A stretch of 64,000 bases of DNA, taken from the NCBI RefSeq assembly GCF_031458115.1, contig NZ_JAVDXV010000009.1, positions 1 through 64,000 of the forward strand. The letters run 5' to 3'. The notes under the pieces are model-generated. The model made no database searches, was not told where the DNA came from, and worked only from the letters and a program-made list of their open reading frames with translations. The DNA is from Pelomonas asaccharophilus_A (GTDB lineage Bacteria; Pseudomonadota; Gammaproteobacteria; Burkholderiales; Burkholderiaceae_C). This document shows positions 50,218 to 60,974 of the stretch, one piece after another. Position numbers and translations under genes: made by a program. How positions within the stretch are numbered: position 1 is the first letter of the stretch; each line of letters begins with the position of its first letter.

Positions 50218-50715
50218 TCAGCGGTCGCGGTCTTCCAGTGCTTCGCACAAGGCCGTCAGCCCGGCCGTCACCGTCTGCATGCGCACCGCCTGGCGGTCGC
50301 CGCCGAAGTTTTCGCGCCAGACCTGGGCCGGACGGCCGGCATGCACCAGCGCCAGCCACACCGTGCCGACCGGCTTGGCGTCGCTGCCGCCCGTGGGCCC
50401 GGCCACGCCGGTGACGGCCAGCGCCCAGTCGATGGGCGCATGGGCCAGCAGCCCACGCGCCATGTGCTCGGCCACCTCGGCGCTGACGGCGCCGTGCAGC
50501 GCAATCAGGCCCTTGGGCACACCCAGCAGTTCGGCCTTGGCCTCGTTGCTGTAGCTGACGACGCCGCGCTCGAACCACGCGCTCGAGCCGGACAGGCTGG
50601 TGCAGGCCGCGGCGATGAGGCCACCGGTGCAGCTCTCGGCGGTGCCGATGCGCTCGCGGCGCCGGATCAGCGCGACGGCAATGCGGTCGATCAAGGCGTC
50701 GGTCTCGGAGAACAT
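50218..50715 (-). CDS. pncC: CinA C-terminal domain nicotinamide-nucleotide amidohydrolase
   Basis: This 165-residue stand-alone CinA/PncC amidase has the ESCTGGLIAAACTSLSGSS motif (ESCTGG near 26-31), VVSYSNEAK and VTGVAGPTGG. It deamidates NMN to nicotinate mononucleotide for pyridine-nucleotide recycling. The window also carries the NMN-forming NadV. It ends the thiL-pgpA-cinA unit, lying 2 nt after pgpA. Confidence 0.92.
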   Translation of the reverse strand: MFSETDALIDRIAVALIRRRERIGTAESCTGGLIAAACTSLSGSSAWFERGVVSYSNEAKAELLGVPKGLIALHGAVSAEVAEHMARGLLAHAPIDWALAVTGVAGPTGGSDAKPVGTVWLALVHAGRPAQVWRENFGGDRQAVRMQTVTAGLTALCEALEDRDR

Positions 50716-50717
50716 GA

Positions 50718-51245
50718 TCACCCCATCAGGAAGCGGTACAGCGCGATGACGGCAAGCGTACAGCCGGCCGCGACGAAATCGTCCACCAGGATGCCCAGGC
50801 CCTGGCGCCAGCCGATGGGCGCGCCCCGCTCGCCCTTGAACAGCCGGTCTGCCCAGCCCACCGGCCCGGGCTTGGCGGCGTCGAAGAAGCGGAACAGGCC
50901 GAAGGCGACCGCCTGAGCCGTGAACGAGGCCGGCGCGATCAGCCACAGCACCAGCCAGAAGGCCAGCACCTCGTCCCAGACGATAGCCCCCGGGTCGGGC
51001 GTGTTCAGATGCTGCGCGCAGCGCGTGCAGGCCCACCAGCCCACCAGCGTGCCGATGAGAATGAGCAGCGCCCACGCCAGGTCGCTCACCCACGGCGACA
51101 TGACGGCAAACGCCGCCCAGGCCCACAGTGTGCCGACCGTGCCGGGCGCCCTGGGCGCGAGGCCGCTGCCGAAGCCCAGCGCGATCCAGCGCGCCAGGTG
51201 GCGCGCCATGAAAGCAGCCGTGGGCCGCACCGGCGCTCCGCTCAT
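50718..51245 (-). CDS. pgpA: Phosphatidylglycerophosphatase A
   Basis: This 175-residue membrane enzyme removes the terminal phosphate of phosphatidylglycerophosphate in phospholipid synthesis. Landmarks are GFGSGLAPRAPGTVGTL (about 24-40), IVWDEVLAFW, RFFDAAKPGPVGWAD and GILVDDFVAAG with the catalytic acidic pair. Length normal. The start overlaps the thiL stop by 4 nt. pgpA following thiL is a conserved order. Confidence 0.95.
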   Translation of the reverse strand: MSGAPVRPTAAFMARHLARWIALGFGSGLAPRAPGTVGTLWAWAAFAVMSPWVSDLAWALLILIGTLVGWWACTRCAQHLNTPDPGAIVWDEVLAFWLVLWLIAPASFTAQAVAFGLFRFFDAAKPGPVGWADRLFKGERGAPIGWRQGLGILVDDFVAAGCTLAVIALYRFLMG

Positions 51246-52180
51246 GACGCGAAATGGTCGAAGCTGCGCAGGCCGTGGACCACCGGCTCACCACCGCCGT
51301 CCACGACGCGCAGTCCCGGCTCGGCTTCGATGCGGCCGATGCGCGTCAGTGCGATGCCCACGTCGGGCAGCGCGGCACCGGGTGGCGCGGTGAACACCAG
51401 CTCGTAGTCGTCGCCGCCGGCCAGCCCGCATTCGCGCTGCAGCGCCAGCGGCTGTGCCGCCAGCACGGCGCTGCGCGGCAGCGCATCGGCATTGATGCAG
51501 GCGCCGACGCCCGAGGCCGCGAGGATGTGGCCCAGGTCCCCCAGCAGGCCGTCCGACACGTCGAGCGCCGACGTCGCGATGCCGCGCAACGCCTGACCCA
51601 GCGCGACGCGCGGCGTGGGGCATTCCATGGCCGCGCGCACCGCCTCGAAGCCATCGCCCGCCAGCGCCGCCGTGCCGCGAAACACCTCCAGCGCCAGCCG
51701 CGCATCGCCCAGCCGGCCGGACACCCAGATGTCGTCGCCCACGCGCGCGCCGCTGCGCAGCAAGGCCTGCCCGGGCGGCGCCTCGCCAAAGACGGTGATG
51801 CAGATGTTGAGCGGCCCCTGCGTCGTGTCGCCGCCGATCAGCGGGCAGTCGTGGGCATCGGCCAGCGCGAGCAGGCCGCGCGCGAAGCCGGCCAGCCAGT
51901 CTTCGTCAGCGCGCGGCAGCGCCAGCGCCAATGTGAAGCCTCGCGGCGTCGCACCACAGGCGGCCAGGTCGCTGAGGTTGACAGCCAGCGCCTTGTGGCC
52001 CAACCGGGCCGCGTCGACGGTGGACAGGAAGTGCCGGCCTTCCACCAGCATGTCGCTGGACACCAGCCAGCACGCGCCCGGCGTGGGCAGCAGCACGGCG
52101 CAGTCGTCGCCCACGCCCACCTCCACGCCTGCCGCGGCCGGGCGCTGGAAGTAGCGCCGGATCAGATCGAATTCACCCAT
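51242..52180 (-). CDS. thiL: Thiamine-monophosphate kinase
   Basis: This 312-residue ATP-dependent enzyme makes thiamine diphosphate, the cofactor of the transketolase in this window. Visible are GEFDLIRRYF, VGVGDDCAVL, LAVNLSDLAACGATPRG, IGGDTTQG and AGGDDYELVFT. The ATG at 52180 gives the canonical start. Heads the thiL-pgpA-cinA operon; divergent from maeB with 93 nt between. Confidence 0.95.
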   Translation of the reverse strand: MGEFDLIRRYFQRPAAAGVEVGVGDDCAVLLPTPGACWLVSSDMLVEGRHFLSTVDAARLGHKALAVNLSDLAACGATPRGFTLALALPRADEDWLAGFARGLLALADAHDCPLIGGDTTQGPLNICITVFGEAPPGQALLRSGARVGDDIWVSGRLGDARLALEVFRGTAALAGDGFEAVRAAMECPTPRVALGQALRGIATSALDVSDGLLGDLGHILAASGVGACINADALPRSAVLAAQPLALQRECGLAGGDDYELVFTAPPGAALPDVGIALTRIGRIEAEPGLRVVDGGGEPVVHGLRSFDHFAS

Positions 52181-52273
52181 GGCGGCGATTGTCTCCGTGT
52201 GGACACCCGCAACGCGCCGTGACAGCTTGCGGTGGCATGATTCCAATCCCGCCGGCCTTAGCTAGTCCCCGTC

Positions 52274-54571
<2,298 letters not shown>

Positions 54572-54700
54572 GGCCCCCGCCGCGTTCCATCGGGGAACAG
54601 GGCAAAAGCGGCCTGACTCCCCCAATTGACAGAAGTTTTCATTCGAGAAAACCAGTCATAGGCGCATCACAACCTCAGCAAGAACAACGACTTACCGAGG

Positions 54701-54718
54701 TGTGAGCGCAGGCTCACA
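54701..54718. promoter_or_regulatory. Palindromic site upstream of the secreted RNase gene
   Basis: TGTGAGC (54701-54707) and GCTCACA (54712-54718) are a perfect inverted repeat with a 4-nt spacer, about 36 nt upstream of a good sigma-70 -35 box. The TGTGA...TCACA half-sites recall CRP/FNR-family operators, but the spacing (8 nt between TGTGA and TCACA) is longer than in E. coli CRP. A regulator binding site is likely, its identity unknown. Confidence 0.4.
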
Positions 54719-54753
54719 TACCCCTGATCCAGTGTCCGGCGCCCGGGTGCGGC

Positions 54754-54782
54754 TTGAGCTTTTGGGGTCGCTTCGGTACCAT
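54754..54782 (+). promoter_or_regulatory. Sigma-70 promoter of the barnase-like gene
   Basis: TTGAGC (54754-54759), 17-nt spacer, TACCAT (54777-54782). Transcription would start near 54789, leaving a leader of about 20 nt with AGGG before the GTG start. The boxes match the sigma-70 consensus well in spacing and moderately in sequence. Confidence 0.45.
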
Positions 54783-54808
54783 TATGGTTTCGAATTCAGG
54801 GTAAACCC

Positions 54809-55231
54809 GTGTTTTTGCTCTCGTGGCTGGCGCGCTCTGGCGCCTCGGCGGCAATGTCCGCCCTGCTGCTTTCCGGCCTGGCCGGAGGCGCGCAAGCCAA
54901 GGAAGCTCCCGGCACCGCAACGCCCGCTCTGGCTGAAATCCGGCTGAGCGAGCTGCCCGTCCAGGCCCAGGAAACGCACCGTCTCGTTCACGCGGGCGGC
55001 CCGTTTCCGTACAGCAAGGACGGCACGGTGTTCGGCAATCGCGAGCGCTTGCTGCCCCGCAAGGCCCGCGGCTTCTATCGCGAATACACGGTCAAGACCC
55101 CTGGCGCGCGCAACCGCGGCGCCCGCCGCCTCGTCTGTGGCGGCGAGCCGCCTGTCGCGCCCGAGGTCTGTTATTACACCGACGATCACTATGCCAGCTT
55201 CAAGCGCATACGCGCCACGGCGGCACGGTGA
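54809..55231 (+). CDS. Secreted guanyl-specific ribonuclease, barnase/RNase N1-T1 family
   Basis: This encodes 140 residues with a signal peptide (cleavage near GGAQA). The mature part has the family pattern: FPYSKDGTVFGNRERLLP with the catalytic Glu in GNRE (about 76), GFYREYTVKTPGARNRGARR and the catalytic His in DDHYASFKRI (about 126). Two cysteines (LVCGG, VCYY) may form a disulphide. The start is GTG at 54809, with AGGG at a good distance. A barstar-like inhibitor gene follows, supporting an RNase/inhibitor pair. Probably exported to scavenge RNA or attack competitors. Confidence 0.85.
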   Translation: MFLLSWLARSGASAAMSALLLSGLAGGAQAKEAPGTATPALAEIRLSELPVQAQETHRLVHAGGPFPYSKDGTVFGNRERLLPRKARGFYREYTVKTPGARNRGARRLVCGGEPPVAPEVCYYTDDHYASFKRIRATAAR

Positions 55232-55287
55232 AGGTCGAGCGAAGACGAGTTTTGGCAGTTTTGTGACTTGAAAGGAGGAACGCGACC

Positions 55288-55683
55288 ATGCTTTTGCAGA
55301 CCGTCCGTCCCAATATCGTGCAGGCCATACGGGCCTACCGGGTCGAGGACTTGATGCAGGCCGCCCACGAAGCGGGCCAGCATTTCCTGTATGCCAACCT
55401 GTCGGAGGCGCAGTCCAAGCAGGACGTGCTCGACGGCATCGCGCAGGCCTTCCTCTTTCCCGCCCACTTCGGCAAGAACCTGGACGCGCTGCATGACTGC
55501 ATGACCGACCTCGTGCACAAGGCCGGCAGCCAGCCGGGCTTTGTCGTCGTGCTGGAACAGCTGCCCGACAACGTGCGTTTCGACCGCGAGGCCCGCGAGC
55601 AGCTGCTCGATGTCTTTCGCGACACGGCCGACTACTGGGCCGACCGAAAGATAGCTTTTCGCTGTTTCTATTCTTTTCAGTAG
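55288..55683 (+). CDS. Barstar family ribonuclease inhibitor
   Basis: This 131-residue cytoplasmic protein has the barstar core AFLFPAHFGKNLDALHDCMTDL (FGKNLDALHD about 70-79). It should bind the co-encoded RNase and protect the producer. It has a strong AAAGGAGG ribosome-binding site about 10 nt upstream, much stronger than that of the RNase gene, so inhibitor excess is expected. The first ~40 residues precede the usual barstar start. A hairpin overlaps the stop codon. Confidence 0.88.
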   Translation: MLLQTVRPNIVQAIRAYRVEDLMQAAHEAGQHFLYANLSEAQSKQDVLDGIAQAFLFPAHFGKNLDALHDCMTDLVHKAGSQPGFVVVLEQLPDNVRFDREAREQLLDVFRDTADYWADRKIAFRCFYSFQ

Positions 55684-55718
55684 CCCGCTCCCAAGAAAAC
55701 GGGTCATGGGAGCGGGCT
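55682..55718 (+). other. Hairpin at the barstar stop codon
   Basis: AGCCCGCTCCC (55682-55692) and GGGAGCGGGCT (55708-55718) pair perfectly over 11 bp with a 15-nt loop. No T-run follows on either strand, so it may stabilise the mRNA 3' end rather than terminate transcription. Confidence 0.45.
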
Positions 55719-55870
55719 GCTGAGGTGGCCCCGGTGATTGAAAAGCCGACCAAGACGGCAAAGACGACGATTGGCAACCCCAACTTCGGCGTGAACATGC
55801 CGATGATGTGCAGTGCCTTCGACACGTCCATGTGGTTGAGCGCGGCCTGAAGCCGTCGTTCGACACGATG

Positions 55871-55894
55871 AAGAACGGGACCCTCGGGTCCCGT
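55871..55894. terminator. Intrinsic terminator between barstar and rsmA
   Basis: AACGGGACCC (55871-55880) and GGGTCCCGTT (55883-55892) form a 10-bp stem followed on the plus strand by TTTTC; in the other direction the tail is shorter. It sits just after the rsmA stop and probably ends both the RNase-barstar transcript and the lptD-surA-rsmA operon. Confidence 0.75.
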
Positions 55895-55897
55895 TTT

Positions 55898-56677
55898 CTA
55901 TTTCTGCGGCGCCACTTCCAGCGCCAGCGCGACGAACTCGTCGACCGGCACCTCCTCGGCACGGCGCTGCAGGTCGAAATGGCCCTGGTAGCCACGCTCG
56001 GCCAGCCAGTGGCCCAGGCTGTGGCGCAGCAGCTTGCGGCGCTGCGAGAAGGCGCTGGTCACCAGCGCGCCCAGCAGCGCTGGATCCAGTGCCGGAGGGG
56101 TCTTCAGCGGCTGCATGCGCACGATGGCCGAGTCCACGCGCGGCGGCGGGTCGAAGGCCTCGGGCGGCACGTCCAGCACCGATTCGATGTCGTAGCGCCA
56201 CTGCAGCATCACCGAGAGGCGGCCGTAGTCCTTGCCGCCCGGTCCCGCAGCCATGCGGTCCACGACTTCCTTCTGCAGCATGAAGTGCTGGTCCACCACC
56301 ACGTCCACGGCATCCAGCAGGTGGAACAGGATGGGCGTGGAGATGTTGTAGGGCAGGTTCCCGACCACGCGCAGCTTCGCGCCCTTGGCGACGGACAACG
56401 CGTTGAAGTCCACCTTGAGCACGTCGCTCTCGATGACTTCGACGTCGTCGCGCGTGCGCAGCCGCGCGGCCAGGTCACGGTCCAGCTCAATGACGGTCAG
56501 CGGTTTGTGGCGCTCCAGCAGCGGCAGCGTCATCGCGCCCAGGCCGGGGCCGATCTCGACCAGCGTCTCGCCAGGCTGTGGGTCGATGAGGTCGACGATG
56601 GCGTCGATCAGCGCCTTGTCGGTCAGGAAGTGCTGGCCAAACCGCTTGCGCGGGATGTGTGACTTCAATCCAGCCAT
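55898..56677 (-). CDS. rsmA: 16S rRNA (adenine1518/1519-N6)-dimethyltransferase
   Basis: This 259-residue KsgA family enzyme has FGQHFL (about 13-18), the SAM-binding EIGPGLGAMT (about 42-51) and the catalytic NLPYNIS (about 105-111). It dimethylates two adenines in helix 45 of 16S rRNA. The start at 56677 overlaps the end of surA by 13 nt. In E. coli pdxA lies between surA and ksgA; here it does not. Confidence 0.95.
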   Translation of the reverse strand: MAGLKSHIPRKRFGQHFLTDKALIDAIVDLIDPQPGETLVEIGPGLGAMTLPLLERHKPLTVIELDRDLAARLRTRDDVEVIESDVLKVDFNALSVAKGAKLRVVGNLPYNISTPILFHLLDAVDVVVDQHFMLQKEVVDRMAAGPGGKDYGRLSVMLQWRYDIESVLDVPPEAFDPPPRVDSAIVRMQPLKTPPALDPALLGALVTSAFSQRRKLLRHSLGHWLAERGYQGHFDLQRRAEEVPVDEFVALALEVAPQK

Positions 56678-57963
56678 TCCCGAACTTCGACGAACGCCTT
56701 GGCGCGCAGGTCCTTGACCCACTCCTGGTAGGCCTCGTCGTACTTCTGCTCGCGCAGCGCGCCACGGGCCTGCTCGCGCAGCACCTTCATCTCGACCTCG
56801 ACCGAGCGGCGCTCCAGCACCTGGATCAGGTGCACGCCGAAGCGCGACATGACGGGCTGGGAGATGCCGTTCAGCGGCAGCGCGTTCATCGCTTCCTCGA
56901 ACTCGGGCACGAAACCGCCGGCGCCCATCCAGCCCAGGTCGCCGCCGGCTTCCGCGCTGCCGTCCTCGGAGTTGGCCTTGGCCAGGTTCTCGAACTTGGC
57001 CTGGCCGCTCTCGATCTGGCGCTTCATTTCGGCCAGGCGGCGGGCGGCCACCTCGGCGGTCAGCTGGGCCGAGGGGCGCAACAGGATATGGCGGGCGCGC
57101 GTCTGCAGGCTCTGCGTCAGCGAAGCGCCGCCCTGGCGGTCGACCAGCTTCAGGATGTGGAAGCCCGCGCCGGTGCGCAGCAACTGCGGCGCGACCTGGC
57201 CGGGCTTCAAGTCCTTCACGGCGCCGACGAAGACGTCCGGCAGGCGGTCGGCGGGACGCATGCCGATCTCGCCGCCACGCGCCTTGTTGCCGTCCTCGGA
57301 GACCTCGCGGGCGACCTTGCCGAAATCCTCGCCGCCCTTGATGCGAGCCAGCGCCTCCTCGGCCTTGGCGCTGCGCTCGGCGACGACCGCGGCGGCGGCA
57401 CCGTCAGGCACGCTCACCAGCACCTGGGCCAGGTTGATCTGCCCGCCCTGCTCCAGCGCGGCGCGGCGCTTGTCCAGCCAGGCGTCGATCTCGGCGTCGG
57501 TGATCTTGATGCGGCCCTGCACTTCGCGCTCGCGCACGCGCTCGGTCATCATCTGGTCGCGCAGGTTCTCGCGGAAGCTCTTGTAGTCGGTGCCGTCCTG
57601 CTTCAGGCGCTCCAGCAGCTGGGCCATCGTCAGCTTGTTCTGCGCGGCGACGTTGGCCACCACGCGGTCCAGTTCGGGCTCATCGACACGCTGGCCGATG
57701 TCGCGCGCATGGGTGACCTGGACGCGCTCCTCGATCAACGCCTCCAGCGCCTGCTTGCGCAGCCCGGCCGTCTCGGGCATGACCTCGCCCTTCTGGCGGG
57801 CCTCCTGGCGCAGCCGCTCGGTGCGCTGGACGACCTCGCTGGCGGCGACGACGTCCTGGTTGACGACGGCGGCGATGTAGTCCCCCGCCTGCAGCGTGGA
57901 CGTCTGGGCCGAGGCGGAAAAAGCGGCCAGGGCCAGAACAAGTGGAGCGAGGCGATGGATCAT
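56665..57963 (-). CDS. surA: Periplasmic chaperone SurA (peptidyl-prolyl isomerase)
   Basis: This 432-residue protein has a signal peptide (MIHRLAPLVLALAAFSASA). A SurA N-terminal domain follows with VNQDVVAASEV and RVREREVQGRIKITDAEID. Two parvulin domains come next (about 170-275 with LAQVLVSVPD and GGEDFGKVAREVSED; about 285-385 with ARHILLRPSAQL and AKANSEDGSAEAGGDLGWM). It escorts outer-membrane proteins, LptD above all. Its start overlaps the lptD stop by 4 nt (ATGA). Confidence 0.95.
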   Translation of the reverse strand: MIHRLAPLVLALAAFSASAQTSTLQAGDYIAAVVNQDVVAASEVVQRTERLRQEARQKGEVMPETAGLRKQALEALIEERVQVTHARDIGQRVDEPELDRVVANVAAQNKLTMAQLLERLKQDGTDYKSFRENLRDQMMTERVREREVQGRIKITDAEIDAWLDKRRAALEQGGQINLAQVLVSVPDGAAAAVVAERSAKAEEALARIKGGEDFGKVAREVSEDGNKARGGEIGMRPADRLPDVFVGAVKDLKPGQVAPQLLRTGAGFHILKLVDRQGGASLTQSLQTRARHILLRPSAQLTAEVAARRLAEMKRQIESGQAKFENLAKANSEDGSAEAGGDLGWMGAGGFVPEFEEAMNALPLNGISQPVMSRFGVHLIQVLERRSVEVEMKVLREQARGALREQKYDEAYQEWVKDLRAKAFVEVREWLD

Positions 57964-60332
57964 GGTTGGAAATCTGAACTCGCCGAGCGGTCGGCGCTCA
58001 GCCTGCGGTAACCGGGCACATTGTCCTTCAAGACCTTCAGGGCATTGGAGCCAAGCTGACTGAGACCCACCAGCTCCAGTTGCAGCATGAATCGGGTGTT
58101 GGTTTCGGCGCGGCCGGTGGACAGCCGCTCCAGCCCGAAGCGCAGCAGCCAGCAGCCGGCGTCGTACTCGAAGCCGGCCACGGAATCGGTCAGCCGCTTG
58201 TCGCGCAGCGAGTACTGCACGCGACCAGCGCTGTACCAGGCGCCGCCGCAGCTCTGGCTGTTGGCGCCGCGCTGCGTGACGGGGGTGCCGTAGATGGGCC
58301 ATTGCCACGCGAACTCGACCTGCTCGCTCTGCGCCCGCGCCAGCCGGTAGGCCACGCTGACGGTCTTGTAGGCGCCCGGCGAGTAGCGCGCCCGCACGAC
58401 CGAGCGCTCGAAGCGGTGCGTCTCGGGGTTCAGCTCCAGCGTGGTCTCGGCCCACCAGCGTTCGTCCAGATGCGCGGCGGCGGCCAGCAGCAGGTCGGAG
58501 AAGCGCTGCGTGACGGGCTGACCGTCCGGCGTGATGCGCTGGTCGCGGAACAGCACGCGCTGCACGGCGCCCACGCGCAGGATTTCCTCGCCTTGGCGAG
58601 CGCTGATCCAGCGGCTGGTGGCGCCAAAGCTCAGCGCATGCTGGTCCGACACCCGGTCCACGCCCGAGAACTGGTTGTCGGTGTAGATGGAGTCGAAATT
58701 GAAGTCCTTGGGCGCCGCGTCGAAGTTGGGCAGGCTGAGCTGATCGCGGTACGGCGTGTTCACGTACAGCAGCCGCGGCTCCAGGCTCTGGCGCATCGCT
58801 CGGCCGAACAGCTTGGTGTCGCGTTCGAACACCCAACCGTGGTCGATGCTCAGCGACGGGATCACGCGGCTGAGGCGCCGGCGGCCGTCGTCCAGCGGGC
58901 GGTCCAGGTCGTAGGCCGCCGCGTTGACCGACAGGCGCGGGATGAACCACCAGGCCTCGCCGCCCAGCGGCGCGGCCACATGGCCCAGTGCATGCACGCG
59001 CTGGCCGCCGCGCGCCTGGCGCGGCAGCGCGGAAACGGGCAGGTCGAAGCGGTTGTATTCCAGCTCCAGGCTGCCCTCCAGGCGTGCCTTGCGGCCCCAG
59101 GGGCGGAAGCTGTCCAGCACGGCCTCGTCGGCCGCCGTCGTCACGCGCACGCCCACCTGCGGGCTGCGCTGGTAGGGCGAAACGAATTGCGCCTCCGCAT
59201 CCGTGCCCTGCAGCGTCTGCCAGCGCTGCACGCGGGCGTAGCTGTCGATGACGCCCCAGGACAGCTCGCGCTGGCGGTGCAGGCTGAAATCGTTGGCCAG
59301 CAGGCGCGGCGTCTGGCTCTCGACGCGGCGCGACAAGTCCTTCCAGTAGTCGTCGTCGGACACGCGCTCGCTGTTCAGCTTGTAACGCCAGTCGCCCAGG
59401 CGGCCGTCGTTGTCCAGCTTCAGGCCCCAGCGCGAGCGGCCGAACACGCGGTCGCCGGGCAGCAGGTCCAGGTTGATACGGCCGGCGTGGCCCGGCTCCA
59501 GGTAGCGGAACTCGCTGTCCACGCCCACGCCGCGCTTGGTCATGACGAAGGGTGTGACCGTCGCATCGCGCTGCGGCGCGATGTTCCAGTAGTACGGCAC
59601 GCCGAACTCGAAGCCGCTGCGGTTGTCCAGGAAGATGTTGGGCGGCAGCCAGCCCGACTTGCGCGCCGAACTCAGCGGGAAGCTCAGCGCCGGCGCCGCC
59701 AGCAGCGGGACGCCCAGGAAGCGCAGCACCGCGCCCTCGGCCTGACCCTCGTTGCCGGCCAGGTCCAGGCGCAGCTCCTTGGCCGAAATCTGCCAGGCCG
59801 GCTCCTGGTTCTCGACCGCGGGGCAACTGCTGTAGCTGGCGGCGGTGGCGCTCAGGTGCTCGCTGTCATGGAAGCGCACGACCTTGGCCTTGCCGGCGCC
59901 GCCGGTCGCGGCGAGGAAGAAGCTGGGCGTCAGAAACTCGCCTTCGAAGCGGTCCACATACATCTGCAGCAGCGGCCCGGTGAAGACGTTGCCCTTGTGA
60001 TGCACGCGGACGTTGCCCTCGGCGCGCGCGAAGTCGTCCACCACGCGGTAGTTCAGCTGGTCGGCATTCAGCAGCACCTCGCCGTAGCGCAGCTCCACCG
60101 CGTCCGTCGCCTCGGCCTGTTGGTCGGCCTGCGCGGTGATCTTGCCGGCGCTGATGGCCAGCGCCGCCTTGCCGCCGGTGCGCGTGGGCGCGCCCAGCAC
60201 GCGGCTGTTCTTCAGCGCGACGCCATCGCTGGCCGGCGCCTGCTGCGCCCACACCGGCGCACCGGCGCCAAAGCCCAGGGCGATCAGGGCGGACAGCAGC
60301 GAGGGGCGGGGGAGTCGGAACGAGCGCGGCAC
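57960..60332 (-). CDS. lptD: LPS-assembly protein LptD
   Basis: This 790-residue outer-membrane protein has a signal peptide (cleavage after VWAQ). An N-terminal OstA/LptA-like jellyroll domain covers about 70-230 (LRYGEVLLNADQLNYRV, GNVRVHHKGNVFTGP). The C-terminal beta-barrel holds SGWLPPNIFLDNRSGFEFGVPYYW and RFLQLELVGLSQLGSNA-like ends. Cysteines SCPAV and AGCWLL could make the inter-domain disulphides. It works with LptE (45627-46109) and needs SurA, encoded next in the operon. An extra ~40 residues (GKAALAISAGKITAQADQQ) precede the jellyroll core. Confidence 0.95.
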   Translation of the reverse strand: MPRSFRLPRPSLLSALIALGFGAGAPVWAQQAPASDGVALKNSRVLGAPTRTGGKAALAISAGKITAQADQQAEATDAVELRYGEVLLNADQLNYRVVDDFARAEGNVRVHHKGNVFTGPLLQMYVDRFEGEFLTPSFFLAATGGAGKAKVVRFHDSEHLSATAASYSSCPAVENQEPAWQISAKELRLDLAGNEGQAEGAVLRFLGVPLLAAPALSFPLSSARKSGWLPPNIFLDNRSGFEFGVPYYWNIAPQRDATVTPFVMTKRGVGVDSEFRYLEPGHAGRINLDLLPGDRVFGRSRWGLKLDNDGRLGDWRYKLNSERVSDDDYWKDLSRRVESQTPRLLANDFSLHRQRELSWGVIDSYARVQRWQTLQGTDAEAQFVSPYQRSPQVGVRVTTAADEAVLDSFRPWGRKARLEGSLELEYNRFDLPVSALPRQARGGQRVHALGHVAAPLGGEAWWFIPRLSVNAAAYDLDRPLDDGRRRLSRVIPSLSIDHGWVFERDTKLFGRAMRQSLEPRLLYVNTPYRDQLSLPNFDAAPKDFNFDSIYTDNQFSGVDRVSDQHALSFGATSRWISARQGEEILRVGAVQRVLFRDQRITPDGQPVTQRFSDLLLAAAAHLDERWWAETTLELNPETHRFERSVVRARYSPGAYKTVSVAYRLARAQSEQVEFAWQWPIYGTPVTQRGANSQSCGGAWYSAGRVQYSLRDKRLTDSVAGFEYDAGCWLLRFGLERLSTGRAETNTRFMLQLELVGLSQLGSNALKVLKDNVPGYRRLSADRSASSDFQP

Positions 60333-60422
60333 GGACGGCAGGACGGGCGGCGGGGCCTCGAAGTCAGGGGGGATTGCCGGGGCCGGCTTCTTAGAATTTC
60401 ATTATCCACGAGGGCTTTTGCG

Positions 60423-60974
60423 ATGACTCCCCCGAATGACGAACTGATTGCCGCACTGCGCGCCGAACCGGCCCGGGCCGATGCCTTGATGCGCGACGCC
60501 TGCGCCGCCCTGCGCACCCAGCCGCCCGTGCGGGTGCCGGTCGATGCGGTGCCGCTGCGCGCCGGCCTCGCCCGCATTGCCCAGCAAGGACTGGACGCCG
60601 TGTTGCAGCGTCTCGTCGCCGACGCGCCGCAGGGCAGCGTGACCGACGCGCTGGCCGCACTGCTGCGCCCACCCGAGCTGGCCTGGGACGAGCCCCAGGA
60701 GATCGACTGGGCCGTGCGCCATTGGGAAGGCTGCCGCGCCGCAGGCCACTTGGATGAGGAGCTGGCCGCCGACTTCGGCGAATACTGGCGTGAGCTGGAA
60801 TGGAGCGCGCTGCGCTGGCACCTGGTGCTGCTGGGCCAGGGCCATGCCGAGGAGCGCCGGCTGCTGGCCTACATCGCCAAGACGGCCAGCCGCTATGTGG
60901 CGTTCGGGCCGCTGAAGCGGGCCATGGAGGCACGCTTCCCGGAGTTCTTCCAGCTCGGCTTCAGCCTGCGCTGA
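60423..60974 (+). pseudogene. Shortened AmgK-like sugar kinase (C-terminal part), probably decayed
   Basis: This encodes 183 residues, divergent from lptD, exactly where Burkholderiales and pseudomonads carry amgK (N-acetylmuramate/N-acetylglucosamine kinase of cell-wall recycling, about 340 residues). From about residue 70 it matches the C-terminal helical part of AmgK: AWDEPQEIDWAVRHWEGC, DFGEYWRELEWSALRWHLVLLG and KTASRYVAFGPLKRAME. The kinase core (nucleotide loop, HGD catalytic loop, DxD) is missing; residues about 15-30 (ADALMRDACAAL) resemble a middle helix. The gene looks internally deleted although the frame is open and has a CGAGGG ribosome-binding site. murU, its usual neighbour, is absent. 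Confidence 0.6.

Noticed and set aside
54782..55831. 349-codon open frame on the minus strand opposite the RNase and barstar genes, with a hydrophobic N-terminus
   Set aside because: No ribosome-binding site at 55831, and the frame runs antisense through two well-supported genes. The membrane-like first 40 residues alone are not enough to call a gene.
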